A DNA stretch of 64,000 nt from Strongyloides papillosus. Lineage: Eukaryota; Nematoda; Chromadorea; Rhabditida; Strongyloididae. The position numbers were made by a program, and so were the translations under genes. The stretch covers positions 372,001 through 436,000 of the forward strand of contig SRSI01000071.1 of assembly GCA_005656395.1 (NCBI GenBank), given 5' to 3'. The notes below the pieces were generated by a model that was not told the origin of the DNA, searched no databases, and saw only the letters and a program-made list of their open reading frames with translations. How positions within the stretch are numbered: the first letter of the stretch is position 1; every line of letters begins with the position of its first letter. Below, one piece after another: positions 12,701 to 25,230 of the stretch.

Positions 12701-14314
12701 TAAATACATATACATAAAGAGACGGTGTTGATTGAAAAAAGTTCTTTGATTATCCTTTTTTAAACATCTGCTCATCTACCATCTCTTTTTAATATTTGTT
12801 CAAGTTGTTAGGAAAAAAGTTTTTATCTCAAACATTCCATTATTATATTTACTTATAATTGTTCATCTCTTTTGATAATTACGGCAATCCTTCAAATGAT
12901 TAAAGGTTCAGTGGGTAGTTAGAAAAGGTTAAAAAGTTTATGAGGCATGAAATTAAACATATCAACTTTTCTATTTATTAAAAGAACTCATTATAATAGG
13001 AAAAAAGGAATTATAATTATGTTAGATATGTATAGAAAAAGACATATAAATAATAATCATTACCACCTATGATGTATTTTTTTTGTTGTTGGAATTATTC
13101 AGTGAAAAAGAATAATAAATAATCGGTAGATTGATCAAAGTTGATGTAACCTCAAACACCGCATGATCCTAATTTGATGTTCCTCTTTTCATCTTTCTCT
13201 TTTTTCAAGTACACTAATCTTTTGTCTACCAGATAGAAGGATACATTGAGATAGAAGGAAAAAAATCATTATTGACAGTTATTCATCTAAATAAATCATC
13301 TAACATTTCACCACATTTCATCTCATACCATTCATTTTTACTTATATTGTTATTAATTCATTCATTCTATCTTCTTCTTTTTCCAATGAATTAAACAAAA
13401 ATTAGAGATGGTAAAAAATATAATTTGTATTATTCAATGTCAATGTATGACTTTTATCAAAAAATCTTTTGTGTGAATAGATGATAGAAATTTTTATTCT
13501 TTTAAAAATATAAGTACAATTCCAATTTTCAATAGATTAATTGTTGATCTTCGTCTTGTCGGCATTTCTCTTTTTATGAAGAGGATAAAAAAATCACAAC
13601 AATTGTAAGATGTCTTTGAAAATGCCTTTATTATATATAAACATTTAGCCACAAATTTTTTTACCCTTCACATATGGTTGAGTAATGTAAAGAGTATGAT
13701 GGGGATTCATGAATGTTACCATATACTCAATATACCTTCAACATCTCCTTATGTTTTTCATCTCAATTATATAATATTTTAAAATAATCGTATAAATGTG
13801 AGAATATTTAACACATATGCTTCCATATATACAAATGACAGCAGGAGTTGGGAAAAAAGTTCTTTTTTATGTTTTTTTTAATTTTATTTTCACAATATAC
13901 TGAAATAATTTATATTTAAATTATAGGAACTTTAATTAAAAGTATATTTACAATATTGTTTGTTCGGTTAATTTTTCTCAAAGACACATACTGTGAGTGG
14001 AAATATTTCTTTATAAAATCAAGCATATGCTGTTATTTTAACAATTTCTTAAAACACCTTCGCACATGTTATCTTTGTAACCTTCTCAGCTGGTAAAATT
14101 TTGAAATATAATATAGTAGTAATCAAAAGAGTATCCTTCTTGATAAAAATCATTTTGCAATCTTTTTTCTTTTTTTTCATCTAAATATTTTCTTTTTTTT
14201 CTTCATCCTTTGTCTTTTACAAATTACTTTATCAGAACATTCAACATAATTTGAGATGAAGAATGCTTGTTGATTGTATGATGCTAAAATTTGCTTTCTA
14301 CCAACCGATAGGGA

Positions 14315-14334
14315 GACATATGTAGCCATATGTC
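14315..14334. repeat. Perfect dyad with two CATATG boxes
   Basis: GACATATG and CATATGTC form an exact inverted repeat with a TAGC spacer, in a patch less AT-rich than its surroundings. It could be a binding site for a dimeric factor. No gene lies closer than the HLH gene at 15.4 kb. Confidence 0.45.
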
Positions 14335-15442
14335 GACAGGAGCGGGTGAGGCTTTTGATATTATTTATATCATCTTACAATATCTGATATAACACAAAAT
14401 AGTTTTTGACTGCCGCTAGTTGCTTCAAATTGCCATTTGTATTATCATTAATAAAGTTATATATTTATGTGTATATTTGTACCAATAGGCATGTTATGTT
14501 TATAATAATCAACATAAACACACATATAAAGCGGTAATTGTAAGGATATAGAGAACAGATAATTGCATATGGTTTTCAAAATTTAAAGATAAAAATTATT
14601 ATCAAGTTATAACTTTCTATTGTTCAATGATTCATTAAATGAGATGAAGACAATTATGAGATAAAGAAATTTTATATTAACAGGAGTATTACTGGAACAA
14701 AAAAAAAGTTTTTTGTCCTTGTTATTGTAGGATGTGATTATGTAAAAAAAGGATGGTGAATGAGTAATAATTGTATTGTAATCTGAGATAAGATGACGTA
14801 ACTAATCTTCTAACACAGTTTCTTTTTTTTTAATTCATCAAGTGTATGAATCTGTTGACCTTTCCTAATACTCTACATAGTAATTAACTTATCCAACAAA
14901 AATGAGAAACTTTTTAAATCATAACATAAATAACTTTACAATAATTAAATAATATCTGCTAAAAATGTTTTTTCCACACACATTTAAATATTCATTTTTT
15001 TGCGCATTCCTCATTACATTACAATATTACTTTTATACAGCTGTTATAAATATCAAAAAAAGGAAACATTTGAAATCTATAAAATTTATATTACTATTAT
15101 CTAATTTAAAAATATATATACAAAGAACATTTTCACAACACATTTGAATATTAATTTTTTGACAACATATGAGATAAATTAATATTTTATATCATTTTAA
15201 AAAATACAAATGGTATATTTAATTTTAATATTTATATATATATGAATGAATTACTTTCTTGCGATGATAAAAAGAAATAAAAAAAAAACAAAGATAAAAA
15301 TTATAAAAATTTTTTCTTGTTAACATGTTTGTGATATGTACAAATAATAGAAGCATTAATTTATTGCCTATACTTGATGGAGAAATTTTTGTTGGTTCAT
15401 TATTATTTTGATGATGAATTTTAATTGGAATACTTTTGTATT

Positions 15443-15814
15443 TTAATATTTTTTTATTGATCCTTTAGAAAATTTCTTCATTTTTTTATTAGTTATTGGT
15501 TGTAGGACGGATTTTGGAAGTGAACCGTTGTGTACTTTTTCAACAACTTTTGTTGTTAGTTTTCCTATATAACTGGCAACATTTAAGAGGAGTTCTGCTG
15601 GATCTTGTGTATTCATTCCTGGTGGTAACATATTGCGCAATTTCTCCATTTCATGAATCTCTTCATTAGATAAACCAGCGACCTTCTTTAGTTTAAAGTT
15701 TTTCATATTTGTAAAATGGAGCTTTTTAATTTTTTTAACTTTCTTAATTTTACTTTCTATCTTCAAATTTGATGAGGTAGTTTTAATTTCCTTGGTATTA
15801 AGAGTAGCAGTCAT
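15443..15814 (-). CDS. Second non-basic helix-loop-helix protein, 123 aa
   Basis: Single-exon frame of 123 residues. Residues about 50-65 (NEEIHEMEKLRNMLPPG) and 72-95 (PAELLLNVASYIGKLTTKV) fit the two helices of an HLH domain with a short loop. The N-terminal 45 residues are Lys-rich (KIKKVKKIKKLHF) but lie well before helix 1 and lack the spacing of a bHLH basic region. The tail is again basic (KKMKKFSKGSIKKY). It is on the same strand as the Id-like gene at 7.7-8.0 kb and has the same general layout, so the two may be old paralogues. The family assignment is weaker than for that gene. Confidence 0.62.
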   Translation of the reverse strand: MTATLNTKEIKTTSSNLKIESKIKKVKKIKKLHFTNMKNFKLKKVAGLSNEEIHEMEKLRNMLPPGMNTQDPAELLLNVASYIGKLTTKVVEKVHNGSLPKSVLQPITNKKMKKFSKGSIKKY

Positions 15815-18800
15815 TATTTAATTAATTAATAATATATAGATAAATATATAATAATTATATATATTCAAAAAATTTGATAGTAAAAATATCTAAAACTATA
15901 TTTAGAATATGTAGGTAAGAAACATGTCACGACTCCTTTTATAATAATCCTAACTATTTAATCTCCGCCCTCAAACAAAGATTTTTATTCCTCCTTCTAA
16001 GTTGTCAGCAGGTTGAGAAAAAGGGAACAAAACATACAAATGCTATATATCCGCGCAATCACATATATTCATATAATCTGCCCACAATTATTAATAACAT
16101 TATCTGGAGTTATTTTTTTATCATTCTTTTTAATATCTCCTCCCGCCTTCATTGGACGGTGAAGATACCTACTACTCAAAAGAAATCTTTTGAAAATTGG
16201 CACAAATGTGTGATAAAAAGAATCCTAACACATGTTGGTTATTGATATGGAAAGTTATTAATTTTCACAAAACCATCTGTTACATAAAATAAATGTATAG
16301 AATATTTTATATTTTTTTTAAAAATTTTATTTTAAAATGAAAATATTTATTTGTAGTTGAAAAAATGATAAGTAAAAAGGTAAAAATAATACTTATAATC
16401 ATTTGAATCTCCTCAAAGATATATTATATTTGCTTTTGTGTATCAAATTTCAAATGATTTTTTTAATACCACCTAAAATTGGTATTTTGGAGTGTCTGAG
16501 AAATGTAAATTGACAATAAGGAAATTATTCATAGTACAGACGATTGAAAACCCTTTTTTACACCTAAATTAAGACGTTATTTACATATATGAGTATCTTT
16601 AATGTTACATTGTAATGATTTATTATCAATTAAAGAATAAATATTTGCATTGAATTTTATTAATTTAAGAAAATATATAAAATTTAAGGAATTAGGTTTA
16701 TGATTTATGAGAAATATTTTTTCATTTGCCTTTTAGTAATATTTCATTTTATATTGTGTATGAAGAAGTAGATTATTACAAAGAACATGTTAGAGAAAAG
16801 ATTCTTCTTATAGTTATCACTTCATAAACAGGTGCTTTTAAAGCCTCAAGCCTATTATCTTTATGAGAAAGTGTCTTTAAACAATAAATAAAGACGCTAG
16901 GAAAAGTGAAATATTTGGTGAGTTTGATGATAACTATGAGATAAGATTTTCCCTATTTTCCCATCATAATACACCTTTTGTATCATAATTTTATAATTTA
17001 TAATGTGTTAACTTTATAGGAGCACAAACATGAGAAAGTGATTAGATATTTTTATAGAAATATAGATAATAAATTAAACTTCCAACTAAGGTTAATTGTA
17101 TTTCAATTTATAATAAGGAGATGGTCAAACGATTAATAAGAAAGATGAGTGTATAATAAACTTTAATTTATAAATATATTTATATTTGTTGTTAAGATAA
17201 CGTGAGATAAATTAAATGAAAAGAAGATGTCGAGGACATATATGGAGTATTAAAATGTGTGATAAAGTGAGTATTGAAGAAATAATTGAGATGGATAATT
17301 TTTCAAGGATATGTGAAAGTGATTTTACCTATAGTTTATTGATGCATAAACAAACTTTATTGTTTAAGTAGTGGTTATTTAAGGTAATTTGAAGATAAAA
17401 CATTAATTTTTATGGTTTAATTTTTAATTTAATTGTTAATATAATTCTTTTTTATAACTATTTATTGTAATTAAGAAGAGTACTCTTTAACCATTTTTTT
17501 CACTGACATTACATTACAATCTTGGTTATAAATGACATTAAATAGAACCCTAAAGTAACTAAAATATAGATTAATATAAGAGAAATTGTATTTAGGGAGG
17601 TAATTGATGACAATATCTTTAAAGCAATAAATATATAAAATTGACAGCTTCAAAAAATATTTAAAATGTATTAAAGGTAAATTTGCTGTCTAAGATATAT
17701 AAAAAATGGACCTCAAAAAATGATAGCTATATTTTACTGTGATTGTATAAAAATTTTTTTATTCAAGCAAAAGATGTCTCTTAACGTTTTACAATAAATT
17801 TTTTTGTTATATAACATTATATCAATATTTTAGACAAAAAAGAAACTTCGTATTTACTCATTCAACAGTTTTTTTACATCTTAAAACCCTATGAAATATA
17901 CTTTCCATTTATCAAAACAATAAAGTATCATTAAAATGTAAACATTAATTGAATGACATTTGTAAACATTTTGTATTAATGAATCTTTTGATTAATCTTT
18001 TGTATAGGGATGCCAATGAAAATAAAAATTGTTGAATTACTTTGTTTATTTAATGGAGGAAAACAATAAAAGAAACGTTTTAGCAATACTTTTTTAACAA
18101 ACTTCAATTCAACATAAATTACATCAATGAACTGTGACGGTTTTACTTTATTTATTCAAAACATCTTATAAAAGAATGCAATTAATAGATATAAGTTATC
18201 AAAAGACACGTGTTTTTTGTGGATAATGGAAAATGTATACTTATTAAAGTTTGTCTTCTCCTTTTGAACATATTGTCTTACAAAGACCAAATAAGATAGG
18301 TTATTTGAAACTTCATTGAAATTAAAGATGTACTTTTAATGTATTCCCTAAATTAAAATATATCTAAATGCTTCCTTTCCCACATACTTCAATACAATAT
18401 AATGACATCCTACTTAACATCATTTTCACCAGATAACATAAACTTTAACTTCCTTTGTCGGGAGTACTTCAACAAAAAATATCTTCATATATCATGATTA
18501 TACACTTTAATTACTATTTACATACAATAATAACTTTTTTTATACATTAAAATTAAATATCTTGCACAATTGATCTTATAGCATAATGGATAATCGGTAT
18601 AATAGTTATAATAGCTTTATAATTATTATTCCATAAAAGCCGCTATGTTAATTTTTAATAGTTATTGCTTATAAATATATCTATAATATTATAATCTCAC
18701 AACGATACCTTATAATTACAAAATTTTTCTCACCTTTGCTATCCAAGATACCGTGCTATATGGTTAAAGTTTTTAATATCAATTCTTTTATTATAAACTT

Positions 18801-20404
18801 TTTGTACCTTGTGGGGAATTATGATGTTTACAGAATAGTATTAATTATTATTATTAAAGATTTTTAAGTGATTATAAACTTTAAATTTAGGAATAAATGG
18901 TAATTGAATATTTAATTATATTATTTTACAAAATTACAAAAAATTGGTTGTTGCAGTATTAAAAAAACTGGATAACATAACAAATTATCTAAACTACCAC
19001 AAAGAATACATTTATCATTTTTAATTTCTGTAATAAAATTACATAGGTCTGTTGATTTAATGTTACTATACGAAGTACCCCGGGAAAGTCTTCTCACTGT
19101 AATTAATTTGTTAATGGATACTTTTTTATGAGAATACGAAAAAAAAATTGAGAAAATTTGGGTATTTTCAAGGGAAATGTAAACAAAGTGTTCCATCTAT
19201 TTGAAAACAAACGTATATTTTAATTTTTTTGATATTAACAAAAGTAATATCGTTAAGATTGCTATAAAAAAATTTAAATTAATTTAACAAAAACGCAATT
19301 TGATAAGATTTTTAAAATCAATATTTTAATGGTATTTTCTTAATTTCATTATATTTTTCGGAAGATGTTCAAAAGCATACCGATTCATTTAGTTGTTAAA
19401 AAGATAAGATATTTTGTTTCATCTTAATACTATATTGGTGCATAAGCCATTGATAATTTTTTTTTCAATGTTTCATTTTTAAAATATCAAAGAGGTGTAG
19501 TTAATTAGGTATAGTATGTACATGATTTCAGAGAAAATTGTTGTAATCAAATATCACGCATAAGTAAATTTCTAACATAAATTTTTAAAGAAATTAAATT
19601 TATAAAAAAATATTGTCAAAATAGGAACTAGCAGCCGTTTCATCAAGTAAATTTATATACGGGCGAATGTAAGGAAAGTTTATCAAAATGTAGGCAAAAT
19701 ATGGCGTGAAGAAACTACTTAAAAATGTACAATATACAGATGGTTGGAAAATTATAGTTTCTGTGATTTAAAGGCCCAATATTAAGTAAAAAGTTTGGTA
19801 GCCAGCAGCTGCAATAATTCACTACATCTTTTTACCATCTGGTGAGGATACCAAAGCTGGAAAATATTGCTTAAATATTGGTAAAATGAAATAAAAATAG
19901 ATACGTATTGGTCAAGATTAAACGAAAAAAGCTGAAGCTGTTAAAAGGAGTATTTTAAATGTAATAATCTAGGTGAATATTAATTTGAGATTAGATCTTT
20001 TTCAAACAAGATAGATTACATTAAAATTTTATTTTTTAAGTTTTCGCCTTACTCCTCTATCAGGTTAATGGTAATTAGAATGAAAATATTTTAACTTTTG
20101 AATATATTGTAGAATATTACAATGAAGATGTTTAGTAGTTGTCTGTATAGTTGAAATGTCAAAAGTAATTCAACAATAAATTAATTTACTTTATCATACA
20201 GTTAGAAAATTATCCATTCTTGCTGTTAAATTAACTTTAAGATTCCTTTAATAGAATAGTTTAAATTTATCAGATTTGAAATTTATGAAAGTTGTATAAA
20301 TTAATAAATTTTATTTTAATTTAAATGCCTCAGATTAAGCTTTTATATTTTTTAAAATTATATAAAAAAATTAACCTAGTCTTTTTTTTACCTTATTTAA
20401 TATT
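15815..20404. other. 4.6-kb region without a supported gene
   Basis: Contains the HLH upstream region. Small C/G-rich patches (CTCCGCCCTC near 15962, CTCCCGCCTT near 16140) could be promoter elements. A minus-strand frame at 18921-19196 (91 codons, with CILCGSLDNLLC) has no clear exon partner and is doubtful. Positions 19640-19960 are slightly less AT-rich and translate in pieces to WREETT and RWLENYSFCDLK, faintly like a mariner N-terminal region, but too decayed to call. Confidence 0.4.
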
Positions 20405-22028
20405 TTAATTTTGAAAATAACGTTGAGGAAAATTTTGATAGTTGCAAAACAATAAAAAAAAAACAATTAAGAATGGGACAATAATATAAAGATCATAGTA
20501 TTCTATTACTCCTATATCTTTAGAAGCTAACTCTAATCTTGGCAGTTGTCCAAATCTGCAAGCAAATTTAACATGCTTCATTAGTAATTCTTCTGATGAT
20601 ATAGGTTTATTTCGTAACATTTCTGCTGTTTTAATTGAATTAATTTTATACTTACCATTATTTAGAACTTCTAAAATTTTTTCTTTAAATTTCTTAGAAT
20701 CTCTAAGAATATCTTTTTCTACAGCTAATCCTATATCAAGTCTTTCAAGAAGCCTAGCATTTCTCATTCGATCTCCTAAGAAATATATTTAAAAATATAA
20801 ATTACCTTCTTACCGAATATTGGGACCACTAATGCTGGAACATAACTAAAAGCAACTTCTGTTGTACTTCCCATTCCTCCATGCGTGACAAAAAGTGATA
20901 ATCTTCTACCATTTAGCAAATCATTTTGAGGAATCAACTTGCTTAGTACCAAATTTTCAATTCCCTTACCGAGGCCATCTTTGAGTGTTTTATATTTCCA
21001 GATAAAAGTGATGTCAGGAAAAGTTTGCACTGTCTTTATTATTTCATCTTTCTTTTCTTGATCCATGTATGTACTCTTGGCTACTGTACCAAAGGAAATC
21101 TAAATAGTTTTATTTCTTCTGTTCAATATTTCATTGAATCCACCACTAATTGGTTAGGCTTTTGGTATTCCTATACCAGCCACTTCAATCATTTTTGGAC
21201 TTTTAGGTGTTGGAATATCTAGTAATGGATTTGTGTTTATCAAGAAAAAGGAAACATTTGTTAGTACTTTACATTCGTCATAAAATCCAGCTCCAAATTT
21301 TTCGTCAAATACATCTTGTAGGTTAATGTGCTTTGAATACATTTCTGCATAATGCCAAAAAATATGCATGAAATAAAAGATTAATGACTCTTTCCTTGTA
21401 TGATATTTTATCAGTGTATCCTGTGATGAACGATGGAATGAAGAAAGGTGCAAACGGTATACCAAAAACATTGGATAATAAGAATCAACCATAAACAAGG
21501 ATGTTGTTGCAATAGTTGTTTCTATTCCCCAATACTTAAATACACCGAAAATGAAATGCAAAAGGTTTTAGAAATAGCAATATCAAATTTTTGTCCCATT
21601 ATAAAATTTTCCAATTCGTTATCATTTAAAATAGAAATACTTTGATATCTTATTGACTTAGCTAATATTTGAAATATCTAGAAACACTTTTACTATAAAT
21701 AATTGCTACTTACTTCTTTTTGACTGGACATGTCTTCTTTTGAATTCCAATAAGCCTTCACAGTGGATGGATTTTTTGCAAAGTCAACAAACGCTGGATA
21801 TGGTTGAATATAGTAAATTTTTCCAGGTTCCTAATATGGATCTTTTAATTTATCATCAATTATCGAAGATAACACAATAACGTCATGACCCGCATTTGAT
21901 AAAAGCTTTGTCATTTGATTCATAAAATTAACATGATAATGCCCAAATTTAGGATTAAACAACAAAATTTTATATCCTCTTGAATAAAAAAGAAGAAGTG
22001 AAAAAATAAAGAATTCAAAATATATCAT
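20405..22028 (-). pseudogene. UDP-glucuronosyltransferase (UGT) pseudogene 1
   Basis: The gene order of a complete UGT is visible. There is a signal peptide (MIYFEFFIFSLLLFYSRG at 22028), then ILLFNPKFGHYHVNFMNQM, an acceptor-domain segment (FKYWGIETTIATTS), FGTVAKSTYM, and a donor-sugar signature (PQNDLL, then FVTHGGMGS and VPIFGDRMRNA across an intron at 20776-20813). The C-terminus has a membrane anchor (DLYIIVPFLIVFFLLF) and a short tail. It is disabled by in-frame stops at 21831-21833 (TAG), 21154-21156 (TAA) and 21100-21102 (TAG). A frameshift lies near 21560-21570. Functional UGTs conjugate UDP-sugars to lipophilic compounds in the ER. Intron positions are preserved, so this is a decayed duplicate rather than a retrocopy. 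Confidence 0.82.
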
Positions 22029-22888
22029 TCTTGATTTTAATAAAGTTAAACCATATAATTCTTATCTGTATACTTTTGATACGTAGTGATTAACATCAGT
22101 TTCAGTGATAAAAATTTTAATGAATTGAAAAAGATTATAGAAATGTTAATAATGTTTTAATTTAGTACCATCTTTATCATTGTGTGGTCATAATGTATCA
22201 AGAGCACAAACTTTTTCAGTTTTTAAATAACCTTAATATAATTCTTTTATCAATGCTGATATTATAAAAAGAAAACTTACTTATATAAAAATAGCTTATT
22301 TTTTAGTAAGTTTTTTTAACAATTTTCTATAGAAATTATATTATTTTTTCCTTTAAACAATTTGCAATCATTAATTATTTTTATACTTTTTTTAATGATA
22401 TCTGTGTGGAAATTATTCCATTTAAGTGAAATTACTGATTTAATAAATTATCAATATAATATAAGAATCCTAAAACATCTCTGTGAAAAATAACTCAAAT
22501 AAATTCTAAATATTAATTTATGTATACTACCACTTGTGATTTGCAGTCTACATAATACTAAGAAAAGTTTTATTTTTAATTAATTATTAAAAAAGTAAAA
22601 AAAGATAGTAAAATAATTTTATTAAGTATAAAGAAATCTATCAGGATTTCTGTTTTACAAAGATATATGTAAAATGTAAAAATGTATAAATTTTTATTCT
22701 CTTTAAATATTGTTCTTCTGTGTTGCATTTTCCAAGCCTCCATTAGGTTGGTTAATGCAACATTACCTATGTTTTGATGTTTCATTATTTTATTAGTTAG
22801 GATATTAAAATATTTTTAATATCTTTGCAAAAGATTGTGACTAATCTTCTTTAATTTTTCTTGGCAAACATTTGAGATTACTTTGCAG
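22029..22888. other. Spacer between UGT pseudogenes
   Basis: AT-rich DNA with no supported gene; the frame at 22576-22785 is filler. It covers the former upstream region of UGT pseudogene 1 and the 3' flank of UGT pseudogene 2. Confidence 0.5.
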
Positions 22889-25230
22889 ATAATTTTGATA
22901 GTTGCGTAAATAAAAACAAAGCAAGCGATTTAGAATGAGACAATAATATCAAGATTGTAGTATTCTATTACTCCAATATCCCTAAAAGCTAAATCTAATC
23001 TTGCACTCACAAATTATTGTATTGAAATACATGGACCATTCTCTAGAATGAGACGATACAATAATTAATTATTTTTGCATATATTTATAAGTATATGAGT
23101 ACATTGGCGTCATAAAATTATTTTTTGCGACATATTAAATATAAAATTTTTTGAATTGAACTATGATAAAATTTGATTTTTTATAGTTTCATCCTCCATT
23201 GGATCTTTTTTTTATTTTTGGGAGGGAAATGAAATAATTTAAAAAGCACTCACCTATTTTAAGTAAATGAAATTAACTAGAAAAATATACGAAAATCACT
23301 CACATTTATTGATAAAATATATTATAAACACAAAAGTTACAATAAGTTAGAAGATTTATGGAAATTAAAGGTATTTGAGATTGAATTTAGTTTACATAAG
23401 AGAAAGGAATAAGAATTATACGTTTTAGTGTGCCTAAAAACGATTCAAAAATATTTGCTATTTAATTTCTACAATGGCATTGTAATGGATATATATTTTT
23501 CCTACTAAATCAAAAGTTTCAAAAAGTTTTAGTTGATTTTTTAATGTAGTAAATTTTGTAATTGAAAGGTGTTAGTAAACTTGTTATATTTATGATATAT
23601 TAATTCAATATATTTATCAAAAATAAATTTATTTAACATACATTCAAAATCATCTCATAATTTTATCGCATATATTATTTGTATATGTGATAATTTGACG
23701 ACATTATAACTCTAAGCGGTGAAATAAAATAAGAACAAAATTAAATTTTAAAAATTGTATTGATCAAAATGTAAAATGAGTCAAAAAAGAGCAAACTGAT
23801 CAAATAAGACGGAAAACGATGCAATAATTTGTGAGTGTGGAAATTGCCAATTTTTTTAAGCAAATTCAATTTGCTTTGACAATAATTCTTCATATTATAT
23901 AGCCCCTTATTTCGTAACATTCTGCCGTTTTAGTTGAATTAATTCCTTACTTCTTGTTGTTAAAAACTTCGGAAATTTTTCCACTAAATTTCCTAGAAAC
24001 TCTAAGAGTATCTTTATAACAGCTAGTCATACTTCTAATCTTTAAATGGTTTGATATTTTCTCAGTTGATCACCTAAAAGATCTATCATTACGCAAATTA
24101 AACATTATCTCACCAAATATAGGAACTGCTAATGATGAAACGTTACTGAAAGCACCTTCGAGTTATGCTTACCATTCCTCCATATGTTATAAAGAGTTGT
24201 AGCCTTTTCTTATTTAATAAAGTATTTTGTGGAACCTCTTTACTTAACAATAAAATTTCAATACCAGAACATTTACGATCTTTTGGTGTTTTATATCTTC
24301 AAATAAATTTAATATCAAGAAAATTTTGCACTGTTTTTAATATTTCACCTTTCATTTCTTGTTCCATATATGTGCTTTTAGATACTGACACAAGAAATAT
24401 CAGAATGGTTTTTTTCTACTACTCAATAATTCATCAAACTCGTCAGACACAGGCTTGGGTTTTGGAACACCTACACCAACTATTTCGACCATTTTCCTAT
24501 TTTTAAGTGTTATAATATCTAAAAATGGATTTAATTTTATCAAAAAGAATGATGCATTTGTTAATATTTTTGCTAAGTCATAGAAATCAAATTCAAAATT
24601 TTCATAATAAATATCATCCATTTTTTAATATGTTGAATAAAATTTCAAGAATTACATGAAATACGTATAAATCAAAAAGATTTATAGCTTTTTCCCTATG
24701 TTATATCTTAACACTATATGTGGTCATAATTGATATTACATAAAAAATAGGAAACGGTATACCGAACATGAGTTAATATATATATCAAATAAAACTGCAG
24801 AAGATGAAACAGTAGTAGTTTCAGTTTTCCAATGCTTAAAAACAGAACATGAAGCAATACAAATTTTGACAAATGCAACATCAAACATTTACTTAATTAT
24901 TTAAATTTCTAATTCTTTATCATTCATTATTAATATGCTCTGATGTCCTATTGCATCTATAAAAAGAAGTAAACGGCTTAAAACATCTAACATATCAATT
25001 TTTAATTCGCATAGATTTTTCTGTCCAAATAGATCTTCCTTTGAGTTCCACATGTTTTTTTCTTGGTCGGAACCTTTTAACAATTTAATTACATGTGAAT
25101 ATGCTTCTGTATAATATACATTATCGGGTAAATGATATGGATCATTCAATGAATCATCAAAATTTATTGGCATAACAATTACTTCATAACGTGAATTTAT
25201 TGGAAGTTGGTCATTTAACCCATTCAATTT
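22889..25230 (-). pseudogene. UGT pseudogene 2, split by an inserted element
   Basis: Read on the minus strand, it starts near 25230 with an eroded N-terminal half (NSRYEVIVMPINFDDSLNDPYHLPDNV, residues spanning 25190-25100, and MWNSKEDL). The middle at 24621-24400 (YDLAKILTNASFFLIKLNPFLDI, then VGVGVPKPKPVSDEFDELL) is followed by many stops through 24400-24100. The C-terminal part aligns base by base with 20410-20545 of pseudogene 1 but is broken in two: 22889-23003 carries the tail and 23838-24080 the segment before it. Between them sits an 834-bp element with inverted ends. No signal-peptide exon was found. The two UGT copies are tandem on one strand. Confidence 0.72.
23004..23837. mobile_element. 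834-bp terminal-inverted-repeat element in UGT pseudogene 2
   Basis: The left end CACTCACAAATTATTGTAT and the right end (complement CACTCACAAATTATTGCAT) form inverted repeats of about 19-21 bp with one or two mismatches. The CACTCAC core recurs inside at 23247-23253 and 23297-23303, like subterminal binding sites. The boundaries fall where homology to UGT pseudogene 1 is interrupted, which shows it is an insertion. No coding frame inside, so it is non-autonomous. The flanks show no clear target duplication beyond two bases, so the superfamily is unassigned. Confidence 0.7.

Larger units (their letters stand above)
8014..15442. other. 7.4-kb non-coding interval between two HLH genes
   Basis: No supported coding exon. 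The few open frames (for example 10536-10754 plus and 14965-15147 plus) are AT-rich filler. The part next to the HLH gene (about 8.2-9.8 kb) is less AT-rich and has six CAGATG/CATCTG E-boxes. A GT/ATGT microsatellite lies at 8170-8196. A perfect dyad of two CATATG boxes lies at 14315-14334. The size and position suggest regulatory DNA for the flanking HLH genes, but that is inference. Confidence 0.5.

Noticed and set aside
18921..19196. 91-codon minus-strand frame with CILCGSLDNLLC
   Set aside because: One zinc-ribbon-like half motif only, no exon partner, composition like spacer. Left in the spacer description as doubtful.
19640..19960. Possible mariner N-terminal fossil (RWLENYSFCDLK)
   Set aside because: Frame is broken repeatedly and no terminal repeats were found; similarity is too weak to name.
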